Part shown: positions 1 through 8,088 of the stretch, piece after piece
How positions within the stretch are numbered: the first letter of the stretch is position 1
Layout: every line of letters starts with the position of its first letter
Assembly (NCBI GenBank): GCA_044228685.1
Contig: JBGAUL010000004.1
Span: 62,001-126,000, forward strand
Reading direction: 5' to 3'
DNA: 64,000 nucleotides
Source: JBBATK01 sp044228685
GTDB taxonomy: Bacteria > Bacteroidota > Ignavibacteria > Kapaibacteriales > NICIL-2
Program-made: the position numbers and the translations under genes
The notes under the pieces: generated by a model
The model's database searches: none
Told to the model about the DNA's origin: nothing
Seen by the model: the letters and a program-made list of their open reading frames with translations, nothing else

Positions 1-155
1 CGCAGAGTCATCTCTGCAACCTTTGATGCCATCTTCGGAGAGAATCGCAGGATTGTCAGAGCTTCCGCTGCTGATTTACCGCGAATCGTGTCAATCACCA
101 AGCGCATTTTACGCGGTGATGTCGGGACGTGTCGTGCAATTGCTTTCGATTCCAT
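1..155 (-). CDS. rplV: 50S ribosomal protein L22, partial (3' end off window)
   Basis: The N-terminal 51 codons of L22 are visible, starting at an ATG whose complement is 153-155 and running off the left edge. The peptide MESKAIARHVPTSPRKMRLV with the following DTIRGKSAAEAL is the classic L22 N-terminus, which lines the 50S exit tunnel. It lies 12 bases after rpsS in the usual S10-operon order, so it is almost certainly co-transcribed. Only the truncation by the window is unusual. Confidence 0.95.
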   Translation of the reverse strand, partial: MESKAIARHVPTSPRKMRLVIDTIRGKSAAEALTILRFSPKMASKVAEMTL

Positions 156-167
156 ACTGATTTCGTA

Positions 168-437
168 TTAGTCTTTTCTATTTCCTGAGTGACCACGATA
201 AGTGCGCGTTGGAGCGAACTCGCCCAGCTTGTGCCCTACCATGTTTTCGGTCACGTACACTGGAATAAACTTGTTGCCATTGTGCACCGCAAATGTGTGT
301 CCAACGAACTCCGGCGTAATTGTCGATGCACGACTCCAGGTCTTGATTACCTGCTTCTTGTTTGAGTCGTTAAGTATATCAACCTTCTTTTGAAGTTTGA
401 AGTATACAAATGCACCTTTTTTCAGTGAACGTGGCAT
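168..437 (-). CDS. rpsS: 30S ribosomal protein S19
   Basis: An 89-residue protein of normal family length, starting MPRSLKKGAF and carrying the conserved KTWSRASTITPEFVGHT and HKLGEFAPTRTYRGH blocks of S19. S19 sits in the 30S head, bound with S13 to the 3' domain of 16S rRNA. It lies 18 bases downstream of rplB and 12 bases upstream of rplV, the standard S10-operon order, so it should share the operon transcript. Confidence 0.97.
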   Translation of the reverse strand: MPRSLKKGAFVYFKLQKKVDILNDSNKKQVIKTWSRASTITPEFVGHTFAVHNGNKFIPVYVTENMVGHKLGEFAPTRTYRGHSGNRKD

Positions 438-455
438 ATCCTATTCTTCCTTCAA

Positions 456-1289
456 TTATTTTTTCTTACGAATAATCAATTTCGATGATGCTTTCTTGCG
501 CTTGCGAGTCTTCAAGCCCTTTGAAAGCTGACCCCATGGTGAACGCAAGTGCTTCTTACCACCACCGGACTTGGAGCGTCCTTCACCACCACCGTTCGGG
601 TGATCGATTGGATTCATCGCCATACCACGAGTCTGAGGACGAATACCCATCCAACGCTTACGACCAGCTTTACCGTGAAGAATGTTCTCGTGATCAGAGT
701 TACCTACTGTTCCAAGTGTAGCCATACAGTTTGACAAAACCATACGAATCTCACCTGAAGGCAACTTGATCTGAGCATACTTACCTTCAAATCCAACAAC
801 CTGTGCTGACATACCGGCAGAACGAACCATTTGTCCACCCTTGCCTGGCTTCAACTCAATGTTGTGAATGAAAATTCCAGGAGGAATCTTGCTCAATGGC
901 AAGCAGTTTCCATCCTTCAAGTCAGCTGTCTGGCTTGCAATAATCGTAGCTCCAACCTTCAAGCCGTTTGGTGCCAAGATGTAACGATGTTCGCCATCGC
1001 TATACTTTACCAAGGCAATACGTGCCGAACGATTTGGATCGTACTCGATAGTCTCGACCGTAGCCGGCATGTCGATTTTATTACGCTTGAAATCGATGAT
1101 ACGATATTGTTGCTTGTGTCCACCACCACGGTGACGTGAAGTAATGCGGCCTGTGTTATTACGACCTCCACTTTTCTTCTTGATACGCAGCAACTTTTTA
1201 AACGGCTTCTCTGCTGTGAGCTCATTAAAATCGCTCACGCTATAAAAGCGCGTTCCCGGCGTAATTGGTTTTAATTGACGAATTCCCAT
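456..1289 (-). CDS. rplB: 50S ribosomal protein L2
   Basis: A 277-residue L2, the protein near the peptidyl-transferase centre that supports subunit joining. It begins MGIRQLKPITPGTRFYSV and contains RNNTGRITSRHRGGGHK and the C-terminal MNPIDHPNGGGEGRSK block, which keeps the conserved His of the DHP motif. The basic C-tail is typical of L2. It lies between rplW (29 bases upstream) and rpsS, as in other S10 operons. Confidence 0.97.
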   Translation of the reverse strand: MGIRQLKPITPGTRFYSVSDFNELTAEKPFKKLLRIKKKSGGRNNTGRITSRHRGGGHKQQYRIIDFKRNKIDMPATVETIEYDPNRSARIALVKYSDGEHRYILAPNGLKVGATIIASQTADLKDGNCLPLSKIPPGIFIHNIELKPGKGGQMVRSAGMSAQVVGFEGKYAQIKLPSGEIRMVLSNCMATLGTVGNSDHENILHGKAGRKRWMGIRPQTRGMAMNPIDHPNGGGEGRSKSGGGKKHLRSPWGQLSKGLKTRKRKKASSKLIIRKKK

Positions 1290-1318
1290 GACAGCTTAAT
1301 CCTGGTTGATCTCACATC

Positions 1319-1624
1319 TTATTGCTTTTCACCTTCACCACTAACGATATCGATTGAATAACCTTCCTTCAATCGAACATATGCTTTCTTGCGAGCCTTT
1401 GTACGACCACGCATTAAGCCACGCTTGGTGTAGCGTGAACGATACTTGCCTTTTACATTGACCGTACGAACCTGCTCAACCTTGACCTGGAACATGTGCT
1501 CCACTGCCTTGGCGATTTCAATCTTGTTGGTACCCACTGCTACTTCAAACACATAGTGCTTGTGAATGTGGTTTACCTTGTTCGATTTCTCAGTGACAAT
1601 CGGTCGTTTAATTAAATGCAGCAT
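1319..1624 (-). CDS. rplW: 50S ribosomal protein L23
   Basis: A 101-residue L23 with the typical opening LIKRPIVTEKSNKVNHIHK, a central IEIAKAVEHMFQVKVEQVRTVN and a basic loop rich in Arg and Lys. L23 lies at the tunnel exit and is the docking site for trigger factor and SRP. It sits 16 bases after rplD and 29 bases before rplB. Length and gene order match the family. Confidence 0.96.
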   Translation of the reverse strand: MLHLIKRPIVTEKSNKVNHIHKHYVFEVAVGTNKIEIAKAVEHMFQVKVEQVRTVNVKGKYRSRYTKRGLMRGRTKARKKAYVRLKEGYSIDIVSGEGEKQ

Positions 1625-1640
1625 AATAGTCTCTGTATTC

Positions 1641-2288
1641 TTAGTTCATAGCTCCTGAACCATTTTCACCGAAGGAGCGCACAATTGCTTCAATTGCGTC
1701 TTTGCTCACGACAAGCTTCTTATGGTTGAGAATGTCATAGGTTGAAATCTTGTCAGCCAAAGCAGTTGTGACACGTGGGATGTTACGTGACGCCAGTACT
1801 ACATTCTGACGCACATCCGGAAGAAGAACCAATGTCTTTTCGCCTTCCAAACCCAGCGCGCGAAGTACCGAAGTCATGTTCTTGGTCTTGTGATCAGCGA
1901 ATTGAAGTTGATCAACAACAACAATGCTCTGCTCTTGTGCACGACACGAGAATGCTGACTTACGAGCCAAACGCTTCATCTTCACCGGAATGTCAATCGT
2001 GTACTTGTGCGGCTTTGGTCCGAATATCGTACCCCCGCCAACCCATACACCTGAACGTGAAGAACCTGCGCGAGCTGTACCGCGACCTTTTTGCTTCCAT
2101 GGCTTCTTACCACCACCGGATACATAGCTGCGGGTTTTTGTCTTCGCGGTGCCCTGACGATGGTGCGCCAAATACACACGCACTGCCTGGTACATCACAT
2201 GCTCGTTCGGCTCGATACCAAAAATTTCATCGGGAAGCTCAACTTCACCGTTCTTGGTACCGTCGACTGAATACACATCAACTTTCAT
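1641..2288 (-). CDS. rplD: 50S ribosomal protein L4
   Basis: A 215-residue L4. The conserved tunnel-loop region (TRSYVSGGGKKPWKQKGRG followed by TARAGSSRSGVWVGGG) is clear at about residues 52-90, followed by the globular part with KLVVSKDAIEAI near the end. In several bacteria L4 also represses its own S10 operon; no matching leader can be judged here because rpsJ lies behind tuf. The gene is 22 bases downstream of rplC. Confidence 0.96.
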   Translation of the reverse strand: MKVDVYSVDGTKNGEVELPDEIFGIEPNEHVMYQAVRVYLAHHRQGTAKTKTRSYVSGGGKKPWKQKGRGTARAGSSRSGVWVGGGTIFGPKPHKYTIDIPVKMKRLARKSAFSCRAQEQSIVVVDQLQFADHKTKNMTSVLRALGLEGEKTLVLLPDVRQNVVLASRNIPRVTTALADKISTYDILNHKKLVVSKDAIEAIVRSFGENGSGAMN

Positions 2289-2310
2289 TAGACGACCTTT
2301 TCGTTTCTAT

Positions 2311-2928
2311 TTATGATAACTTGACCAGCTCAATTACCGAGTTCATGGCGCCAGGGATGCTTCCCTTGATCAACATGATGTTTTGATCCGGCATGATTTG
2401 CAACACTTCGAGGTTACGTACCGAAGTGCGCTTGCCTCCCATGCGACCAGCCATGCGGGTTCCGCGAAATACTCGCGAAGGATATGAAGATCCACCGATA
2501 GAACCTGGGGCGCGAACACGATCGCTTTGACCGTGAGTCGTTCCACCCACACCACCGAAGTGGTGACGCTTCACAACACCCTGAAAGCCACGGCCTTTGC
2601 TGTTCGTTGAGACTTTGATCAAGTCTCCAACCTTGAATTGCTCCACGGTTAGAACATCACCAACACCGGCTTGGATGTTACGAAATTCTTTGAGGTAGCG
2701 AACGGGTGATATTCCTGCCTTAGCAAAGTGTCCAGCTTCTGGCTTGGTTACTTTGCGAGCTGCAATATCTTCATATCCGATTTGTACGGCTTCGTATCCG
2801 TCATTCTCCTGTGTACGGCGCATAACCACTGGACAAGGTCCAGCTTCAATCACCGTTACGGGAATGCTGGAGCCGTCTTCACGGAAGATGCTTGTCATTC
2901 CTAATTTTTTTCCGAGCAACGCGCTCAT
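2311..2928 (-). CDS. rplC: 50S ribosomal protein L3
   Basis: A 205-residue L3 starting MSALLGKKLGMTSIFREDG, with the conserved central loop GVVKRHHFGGVGGTTHGQS and PGSIGGSSYPSRVFRGTRM that reaches toward the peptidyl-transferase centre. A good ribosome-binding site (AAGGAGA on the minus strand) lies just ahead of the start. It lies 15 bases after rpsJ in the normal S10-operon order. Confidence 0.97.
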   Translation of the reverse strand: MSALLGKKLGMTSIFREDGSSIPVTVIEAGPCPVVMRRTQENDGYEAVQIGYEDIAARKVTKPEAGHFAKAGISPVRYLKEFRNIQAGVGDVLTVEQFKVGDLIKVSTNSKGRGFQGVVKRHHFGGVGGTTHGQSDRVRAPGSIGGSSYPSRVFRGTRMAGRMGGKRTSVRNLEVLQIMPDQNIMLIKGSIPGAMNSVIELVKLS

Positions 2929-2943
2929 GAACGTCTCCTTCTG

Positions 2944-3252
2944 TTACACTTTTACTTCCACATCAACACCGGCAGGCAACTCAAGGCGCATCAGCGAATC
3001 AATAGTTCTTTGTGTTGAACTAAAGATGTCAATGAGTCGCTTGTGCACGCGAGCTTCGAACTGCTCACGTGACTTTTTGTCAACGTGCGGTGAACGGTTC
3101 ACCGTAACGATGGATTTCTCCGTCGGGAGTGGAATTGGTCCGGATACAACAGCACCGGTTTGTTTCACTGTACGAACAATACGCTCTGATGATTTGTCAA
3201 TCAGGTTGTGATCGTACGAACGAAGTTTAATTCTAATTCTTTGGGTTGACAC
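2944..3252 (-). CDS. rpsJ: 30S ribosomal protein S10
   Basis: A 102-residue S10 whose sequence STQRIRIKLRSYDHNLIDKS is family-typical. The start is GTG at 3252 (minus strand): the family begins exactly here, and AAAGGA lies about six bases upstream. The open frame continues upstream, but that part has no S10 similarity. S10 is part of the 30S head and of the NusB-S10 antitermination complex. The gene follows tuf after 74 bases, which fuses the str and S10 clusters. Confidence 0.95.
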   Translation of the reverse strand: MSTQRIRIKLRSYDHNLIDKSSERIVRTVKQTGAVVSGPIPLPTEKSIVTVNRSPHVDKKSREQFEARVHKRLIDIFSSTQRTIDSLMRLELPAGVDVEVKV

Positions 3253-3326
3253 AGTGTATCCTTTTCCCTCAATAGTTATAAGAACAAAACAGGGGGCACG
3301 ACGTCCCCCTGTTCCGTACAAACTGC

Positions 3327-4535
3327 TTATTCAAGAACCTTTGTTACAACGCCTGCACCAACGGTACGGCCACCTTCGCGGATAGCGAAGCGGAGTCCTT
3401 CTTCCATAGCAACCGGTGTGATGAGCTCGATTGTGAGCGCATCAAGGTTGTCGCCTGGCATAACCATTTCAACACCACCTGGCAAGTGAGCAACACCTGT
3501 CACGTCTGTGGTACGGAAATAGAATTGAGGACGGTATCCGTTGAAGAACGGTGTGTGACGTCCACCTTCTTCTTTGGTCAAAACGTAGACCTGAGCGGTG
3601 AACTTGTGGTGCGGCTTGATTGAACCTGGCTTAGCCAATACCATACCGCGCTCGAGTTCCGTCTTTTCAACGCCGCGCAAGAGCAGACCAGCGTTGTCAC
3701 CTGCTTGACCTTCGTCGAGCAGCTTGTGGAACATTTCGATACCGGTAACGGTTGACTTCTTTTGAAGACCAAATCCAACGATTTCGATTTCGTCGTTAAC
3801 CTTAACGATTCCGCGCTCGATACGACCTGTACCTACTGTACCACGACCTGTGATAGAGAACACGTCTTCGACCGGCATGAGGAATGGTTTGTCAACTGCG
3901 CGAACTGGGGTTGGGATATAGCTATCAACTGCATCCATGAGTTCCCAGATTGCATTGTAACGCTCGTCTTCGATAGGAGCATTGCTTGAACCAGCTTCAA
4001 GTGACTTGAGAGCTGAACCCTTGATGATAGGAATTTCATCGCCAGGGAATTCATAGCGGGTCAACAACTCACGGATTTCGAGCTCAACGAGTTCGAGAAG
4101 ATCAGCGTCAGCGATATCAACCTTGTTCATGAAGACAACGATACGAGGAACACCTACCTGACGTGCGAGCAGGATGTGCTCACGCGTTTGCGGCATTGGT
4201 CCGTCTGTAGCAGCTACAACGAGGATTGCTCCGTCCATCTGTGCTGCACCGGTGATCATGTTCTTGATATAATCGGCGTGACCTGGGCAATCTACGTGTG
4301 CATAGTGACGATTGCTGGTTTCGTATTCTACGTGTGCGGTGTTAATTGTGATCCCACGAGCCTTTTCCTCAGGCGCGTTGTCGATTTGATCGTAAGCACG
4401 ACGCTCGTTTGAAGAAAATTTCTGAGCAAGCGCCATAGTAATAGCAGCCGTCAGGGTGGTCTTACCGTGGTCAACGTGTCCAATCGTACCGATGTTCACG
4501 TGCGGCTTGGAACGTTCAAATTTCTCTTTTGCCAT
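3327..4535 (-). CDS. tuf: Elongation factor Tu
   Basis: A 402-residue EF-Tu, the GTPase that delivers aminoacyl-tRNA to the ribosome. Visible motifs are GHVDHGKTT (P-loop, about residues 19-27), RGITINTAHVEYET (switch I), DCPGHADY (switch II) and NKVD, then domains 2 and 3 ending in GRTVGAGVVTKVLE. I chose the ATG at 4535 because the family starts MAKEKFERSKPHVN and GGAGG lies nine bases upstream; in-frame codons further upstream are noncoding. The 137-base gap after fusA has promoter-like sequence, so tuf may have extra expression. Confidence 0.97.
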   Translation of the reverse strand: MAKEKFERSKPHVNIGTIGHVDHGKTTLTAAITMALAQKFSSNERRAYDQIDNAPEEKARGITINTAHVEYETSNRHYAHVDCPGHADYIKNMITGAAQMDGAILVVAATDGPMPQTREHILLARQVGVPRIVVFMNKVDIADADLLELVELEIRELLTRYEFPGDEIPIIKGSALKSLEAGSSNAPIEDERYNAIWELMDAVDSYIPTPVRAVDKPFLMPVEDVFSITGRGTVGTGRIERGIVKVNDEIEIVGFGLQKKSTVTGIEMFHKLLDEGQAGDNAGLLLRGVEKTELERGMVLAKPGSIKPHHKFTAQVYVLTKEEGGRHTPFFNGYRPQFYFRTTDVTGVAHLPGGVEMVMPGDNLDALTIELITPVAMEEGLRFAIREGGRTVGAGVVTKVLE

Positions 4536-4568
4536 GACTACTAGTCCTCCGAAATGAGAGTATAAGTG

Positions 4569-4595
4569 ATTATAAAAAATGATTATTTGATTCAA
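4569..4595 (-). promoter_or_regulatory. Candidate promoter upstream of tuf
   Basis: On the minus strand, TATAAT (4574-4569) is preceded by TTGAAT (4595-4590) in a strongly AT-rich stretch 34-60 bases ahead of the tuf start. The spacer is only 15-16 bases, shorter than ideal, and the Bacteroidota TAnnTTTG element is absent here, so this is a tentative internal promoter. Confidence 0.3.
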
Positions 4596-4672
4596 ACAAA
4601 TGTTGATCCTGAGAACCAACAACTCATCAGCGACCGGATGAAGTGTCTTTGCATGTGCTCTGACACCGGATA

Positions 4673-6745
4673 TTATCCACCGGCATACACGGTTGTTCCT
4701 GTTTTGAACAGCGCTTGCTCGTAGCGCGAGAACGTCATCGTGTACACTGCCCGTCCTTGAGTAAGTGACCTCAATTGGGTCACATATCCAAACAATTGCG
4801 ATAACGGTACCAGCGCTCGTATAATCTGACGCTGCATCCGACTATCAATTCCTTCTATCTTTCCGCGACGTGCATTCAGATCTGCAATAACATCACCCAT
4901 GAATTCATCCGGTGTCGTTACCTCTACCAGGAAGACCGGTTCGAGGATGACTGGAGATGCCTCGCGACAACAATCGCGGACAGCCATGGATGCTGCAATC
5001 TTAAAGGCTACGTCACTGGACTCATTGATATCAAATCGTGCACTTTCCAGAATCACTTTCACGTCAACTAATGGATAACCCATTAACGGACCCGCACTCA
5101 TTGATTCCCGAGCTCCCTGCTCAATTGCATCGAGGTACTCTTTTGGAAAGTCCTTGTCTTGATACTCATTTTCAAAAGCAAAGCCTTTTCCGTTTTCATT
5201 AGGCTGAATGCGAAGTGTTACAATCGCAAACTGTCCCTTTGATCCTTGCTGACGGATAAACTCCGCAGTCTTTGTTGCCGTCGCACTAATGGTCTCGCGA
5301 TACGAAACCTGCGGCTTACCAACTTTAGCCGGAACGTTGAATTCGCGGTTTAAACGGTCAACCATGATCTCTAGGTGAAGCTCCCCGACTCCGCTAATAA
5401 TCAACTGACCGGATTCACGGTCGGTTCCAAAACGAAATGTCGGATCCTCTTCGCCTAGCGCCGTCAGTGCAGCTAAAAGCTTGTCCTGATCAGCAGTGGT
5501 CTTGGCTTCAATAGCTTGGTTGATAACCGGTTCTGCGAAGTCAATCTTTTCAAAAACAATCGAATCCTTTGCATCACAGAGTGTTTCTCCGGTTCTAGCC
5601 TTCAGACCAGGGATAGAGACAATGTCGCCGGCAAATGCCTGCTTCAGCTCTTCTCTCTTGTCTGCCTGCATACGCAGAATCTTCATGACTCGCTCTTTTT
5701 TGCCGGTCGAACTGTTATAAACCATTTGACCAACTTCGAGCGATCCGCTGTAGAGTCGAATAAACACCAGTCTACCTGCATGCTTATCCGAAATCACTTT
5801 AAAAGCCAAGGCTGCAAAACTTTCGTCGTCGTTTGCCCTTCTCTCAAGTTCCCGCTCCTTGCCGTCGGTAGAAAAACCATGGGCCGGAACAGCTTCGGAT
5901 GGAGATGGAAGAAAGTCAAGAACTGCATCAAGCAATTGTTGAACTCCTTTGTTGCGATATGCAGAACCACACAGTACAGGAACAAGAACATTCTTCAATG
6001 TCGCTTGTCGTATCGCCGTGCGAATCTCAGTCTCGCTCAGTTCCTCTCCCGCCAAGTACTTTTCAAGAAGCTTATCATCCATCTCTGCGGCCGCTTCCAT
6101 AAGCTGCGCTCGCATACTTTGTACTTGATCCTTGAGATCCTCGGGGATTTCCGATTCAACTACCGTTGAACCAAGATTTGCTTCCTCGAAATACAAAGCC
6201 TTCTGTCGAAGGAGATCAACGACACCGACAAATCGCTCTTCTTGTCCAATTGGGATTTGAAGCGCTACCGGTCGTGCTCCCAGCTTTTCGCGAATCATCG
6301 TCAGAACCATGTCAAAATCTGCTCCCGTACGATCCATCTTGTTGATGAATGCAATACGCGGTACATGGTACATCTCAGCTTGATGCCAAACCGTTTCCGA
6401 TTGTGGCTCTACTCCCTCAACCGCCGTAAACAACGCAATTGCGCCGTCTAATACGCGAAGGGATCGCTGAACTTCTGCCGTGAAATCAACGTGACCAGGT
6501 GTGTCAATGAGGTTGATCTGGTGGTCCTTCCAATGACATGTTACAGCAGCCGAAGTAATGGTGATACCTCGCTCTCGCTCCTGCGCCATGTAATCGGTGA
6601 TCGTCGTTCCCTCGTGAACTTCACCTAGCTTGTGTAAAAAACCAGTGTAGAACAATATGCGCTCGGTTGTCGTGGTTTTACCCGCGTCAATGTGCGCCAT
6701 AATACCGATGTTTCGAACTTTCGTGATATCAATCGTTCGAGCCAT
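4673..6745 (-). CDS. fusA: Elongation factor G, mtEFG2/spdEFG2-like copy
   Basis: A 690-residue EF-G with all five domains: P-loop AHIDAGKTTTTER, switch I region ITDYMAQERERGITITSAAV, DTPGHVDF, NKMD, and the C-terminal RSLTQGRAVYTMTFSRYE. It lies between rpsG and tuf, where canonical fusA normally sits. Several blocks (TDYMAQERERGITITSAAVT, CHWKDHQINLID, AEVQRSLRVLDGAI, RLVFIRLYSGSLEVG) recall spirochaete FusA2 and mitochondrial EF-G2, the lineage linked to ribosome recycling, more than Escherichia coli FusA. That assignment is from memory of those sequences; EF-G identity is certain. A second EF-G gene lies at 8089-10188. Confidence 0.93.
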   Translation of the reverse strand: MARTIDITKVRNIGIMAHIDAGKTTTTERILFYTGFLHKLGEVHEGTTITDYMAQERERGITITSAAVTCHWKDHQINLIDTPGHVDFTAEVQRSLRVLDGAIALFTAVEGVEPQSETVWHQAEMYHVPRIAFINKMDRTGADFDMVLTMIREKLGARPVALQIPIGQEERFVGVVDLLRQKALYFEEANLGSTVVESEIPEDLKDQVQSMRAQLMEAAAEMDDKLLEKYLAGEELSETEIRTAIRQATLKNVLVPVLCGSAYRNKGVQQLLDAVLDFLPSPSEAVPAHGFSTDGKERELERRANDDESFAALAFKVISDKHAGRLVFIRLYSGSLEVGQMVYNSSTGKKERVMKILRMQADKREELKQAFAGDIVSIPGLKARTGETLCDAKDSIVFEKIDFAEPVINQAIEAKTTADQDKLLAALTALGEEDPTFRFGTDRESGQLIISGVGELHLEIMVDRLNREFNVPAKVGKPQVSYRETISATATKTAEFIRQQGSKGQFAIVTLRIQPNENGKGFAFENEYQDKDFPKEYLDAIEQGARESMSAGPLMGYPLVDVKVILESARFDINESSDVAFKIAASMAVRDCCREASPVILEPVFLVEVTTPDEFMGDVIADLNARRGKIEGIDSRMQRQIIRALVPLSQLFGYVTQLRSLTQGRAVYTMTFSRYEQALFKTGTTVYAGG

Positions 6746-6798
6746 CGTATCAGTTCTCGCGTTGAGTTGTTAGATTTCCAAAGAACAATTCGGCTTTC

Positions 6799-7266
6799 TT
6801 ACCACTTGAAGTGGGCAAAAGCCTTGTTTGACTCAGCCATCGCGTGCATAGTGTCACGACGCTTGATCGCTCCACCTTCACCGTTCGAAGCTGCCAAAAT
6901 TTCGTTAGCCATACGTGTAGCCATTGACTTGTCACGACGCTCTTTAGCGTAATCGCGCAGCCAACGGATCGCCAATGCCAAACGACGCTCTTCACGAACT
7001 TCGGATGGTACTTGGTATGTGGCTCCACCAACACGACGAGGACGTACTTCTAAAGCAGGTGACACATTTGAGATTGCCTTGCGGAATACATCAATGGGAT
7101 CTTGACCTGTCTTTTCACCGACAATGCTCAATGCTTGGTAAACAACCTTGCGAGCAACAGTCTTCTTTCCCTGAAGCATAACACAGTTCACAAACTTTGC
7201 AAGCACGACATCGTTGTATAACGGATCCGGTGCTACGTGACGCTTCTCTGCTTTCTTCTTTCTCAT
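6799..7266 (-). CDS. rpsG: 30S ribosomal protein S7
   Basis: A 155-residue S7 of normal length, starting MRKKKAEKRHVAPDPLYND, with GKKTVARKVVYQAL and the conserved PRRVGGATYQVPSEVR and RWLRDYAKER blocks. S7 nucleates assembly of the 30S head and in some bacteria represses translation of the str operon. It follows rpsL by 37 bases and precedes fusA by 53 bases on the minus strand. Confidence 0.97.
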   Translation of the reverse strand: MRKKKAEKRHVAPDPLYNDVVLAKFVNCVMLQGKKTVARKVVYQALSIVGEKTGQDPIDVFRKAISNVSPALEVRPRRVGGATYQVPSEVREERRLALAIRWLRDYAKERRDKSMATRMANEILAASNGEGGAIKRRDTMHAMAESNKAFAHFKW

Positions 7267-7303
7267 CTGTCGATTGGTCTGTTAGGTAATGTATTTACAT
7301 CGA

Positions 7304-7699
7304 TTATTTCTTCGCTGGAGCTGCGCCTGGCTTCGGCTTCTTCGCTCCGTACTTCGAACGAGCCTGCATACGACCGTTCACCCCTTGGGTATCCGCCGCA
7401 CCACGAATGATGTGGTAACGAACACCAGGAAGATCCTTCACACGACCACCGCGAATCATCACGATGCTGTGCTCTTGAAGATTGTGACCTTCACCCGGAA
7501 TGTATGCCGTCACCTCAATACCGTTCGTCAAACGAACACGAGCAACTTTACGCAATGCTGAGTTCGGCTTCTTTGGTGTTGTTGTGTAAACACGTGTACA
7601 AACTCCACGACGCTGCGGACATGACATCAGCGCTGGTGATTTTGACTTGTACTGAACTTCTTGACGTCCCTTGCGGACTAGTTGTGCGATCGTTGGCAT
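7304..7699 (-). CDS. rpsL: 30S ribosomal protein S12
   Basis: A 131-residue S12, the decoding-centre protein, beginning MPTIAQLVRKGRQ. The decoding loops are intact: TTTPKKPNSALRKVARVR keeps the Lys whose substitution usually gives streptomycin resistance, and GRVKDLPGVRYHI keeps the second loop. The start is the ATG at 7699, where family similarity begins; the open frame continues 38 codons upstream without similarity. A terminator-like hairpin with a T tract sits only 21 bases ahead of this start. Confidence 0.97.
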   Translation of the reverse strand: MPTIAQLVRKGRQEVQYKSKSPALMSCPQRRGVCTRVYTTTPKKPNSALRKVARVRLTNGIEVTAYIPGEGHNLQEHSIVMIRGGRVKDLPGVRYHIIRGAADTQGVNGRMQARSKYGAKKPKPGAAPAKK

Positions 7700-7720
7700 T
7701 CGACTCGATGTGTCTCGATG

Positions 7721-7749
7721 AAAAAAATAGCTCGCGCTTTTGTGCGAGC
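7721..7749 (-). terminator. Terminator-like hairpin in the rpsL leader
   Basis: Read on the minus strand, GCTCGC (7749-7744) pairs perfectly with GCGAGC (7735-7730) across an eight-base loop and is followed by TA and seven T residues (7727-7721). It lies directly upstream of rpsL and well downstream of fusA, which already has its own hairpin at 7996-8027. It could be an attenuator of the ribosomal operon or the end of a short leader transcript. A TAATTTTG box (7760-7753) just ahead would start RNA within the hairpin. Confidence 0.6.
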
Positions 7750-7828
7750 CGACAAAATTACAACATGGAGGGATTTTTGAAAAACTTTTTTGAGAATAAA
7801 AGTTTCCGAGCACCCTCGAACTTGCTTT

Positions 7829-7951
7829 TTAGCCTAGAATCGCAGGCTAAGTTGTCCACAACTTGTACGCATGTGGTCGGTCGCTTGAAAACAAAGCACC
7901 GAATTCTGCTGAATTTTTGGGATTCTTTAGGCGAGCTTTCGCTCTCCTAAA
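7829..7951 (-). other. Hairpins in the fusA-rpsL intergenic region
   Basis: Two further hairpins lie between the fusA terminator and the rpsL leader hairpin. One pairs TTAGCCT with AGGCTAA (7829-7835 and 7844-7850). The other pairs TTTAGG with CCTAAA (7926-7931 and 7946-7951), with an inner GAGC/GCTC stem that, on the minus strand, closes a GAAA tetraloop. They have no T tract, so they are not simple terminators. The 388-base gap holds no convincing gene; it may be the untranslated leader of the rpsL operon. Confidence 0.35.
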
Positions 7952-7995
7952 TACCATCAGCAACACGAACAACACTGACGATTCCTGAGAAACAA

Positions 7996-8027
7996 ATCGC
8001 CCCAGATTTCTTAGAATCCGGGGCGAT
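7996..8027 (-). terminator. Hairpin terminator after the upstream fusA
   Basis: ATCGCCCC (7996-8003) pairs with GGGGCGAT (8020-8027), with partial further pairing of GATT and AATC inside. On the minus strand the stem is followed by TTTGTTTC, a weak T tract. It lies 62 bases after the fusA stop at 8089 and probably ends that transcript. Confidence 0.6.
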
Positions 8028-8088
8028 GCAATTGAATCAATACTCTGCTGCTATTCCAACACGTGAATAGTTCTTGAGTACTCTATGC

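Noticed and set aside
5516..6169. A 217-codon plus-strand frame inside the second EF-G gene
   Set aside because: It is antisense to a strongly conserved EF-G and shows no family motif or ribosome-binding site.
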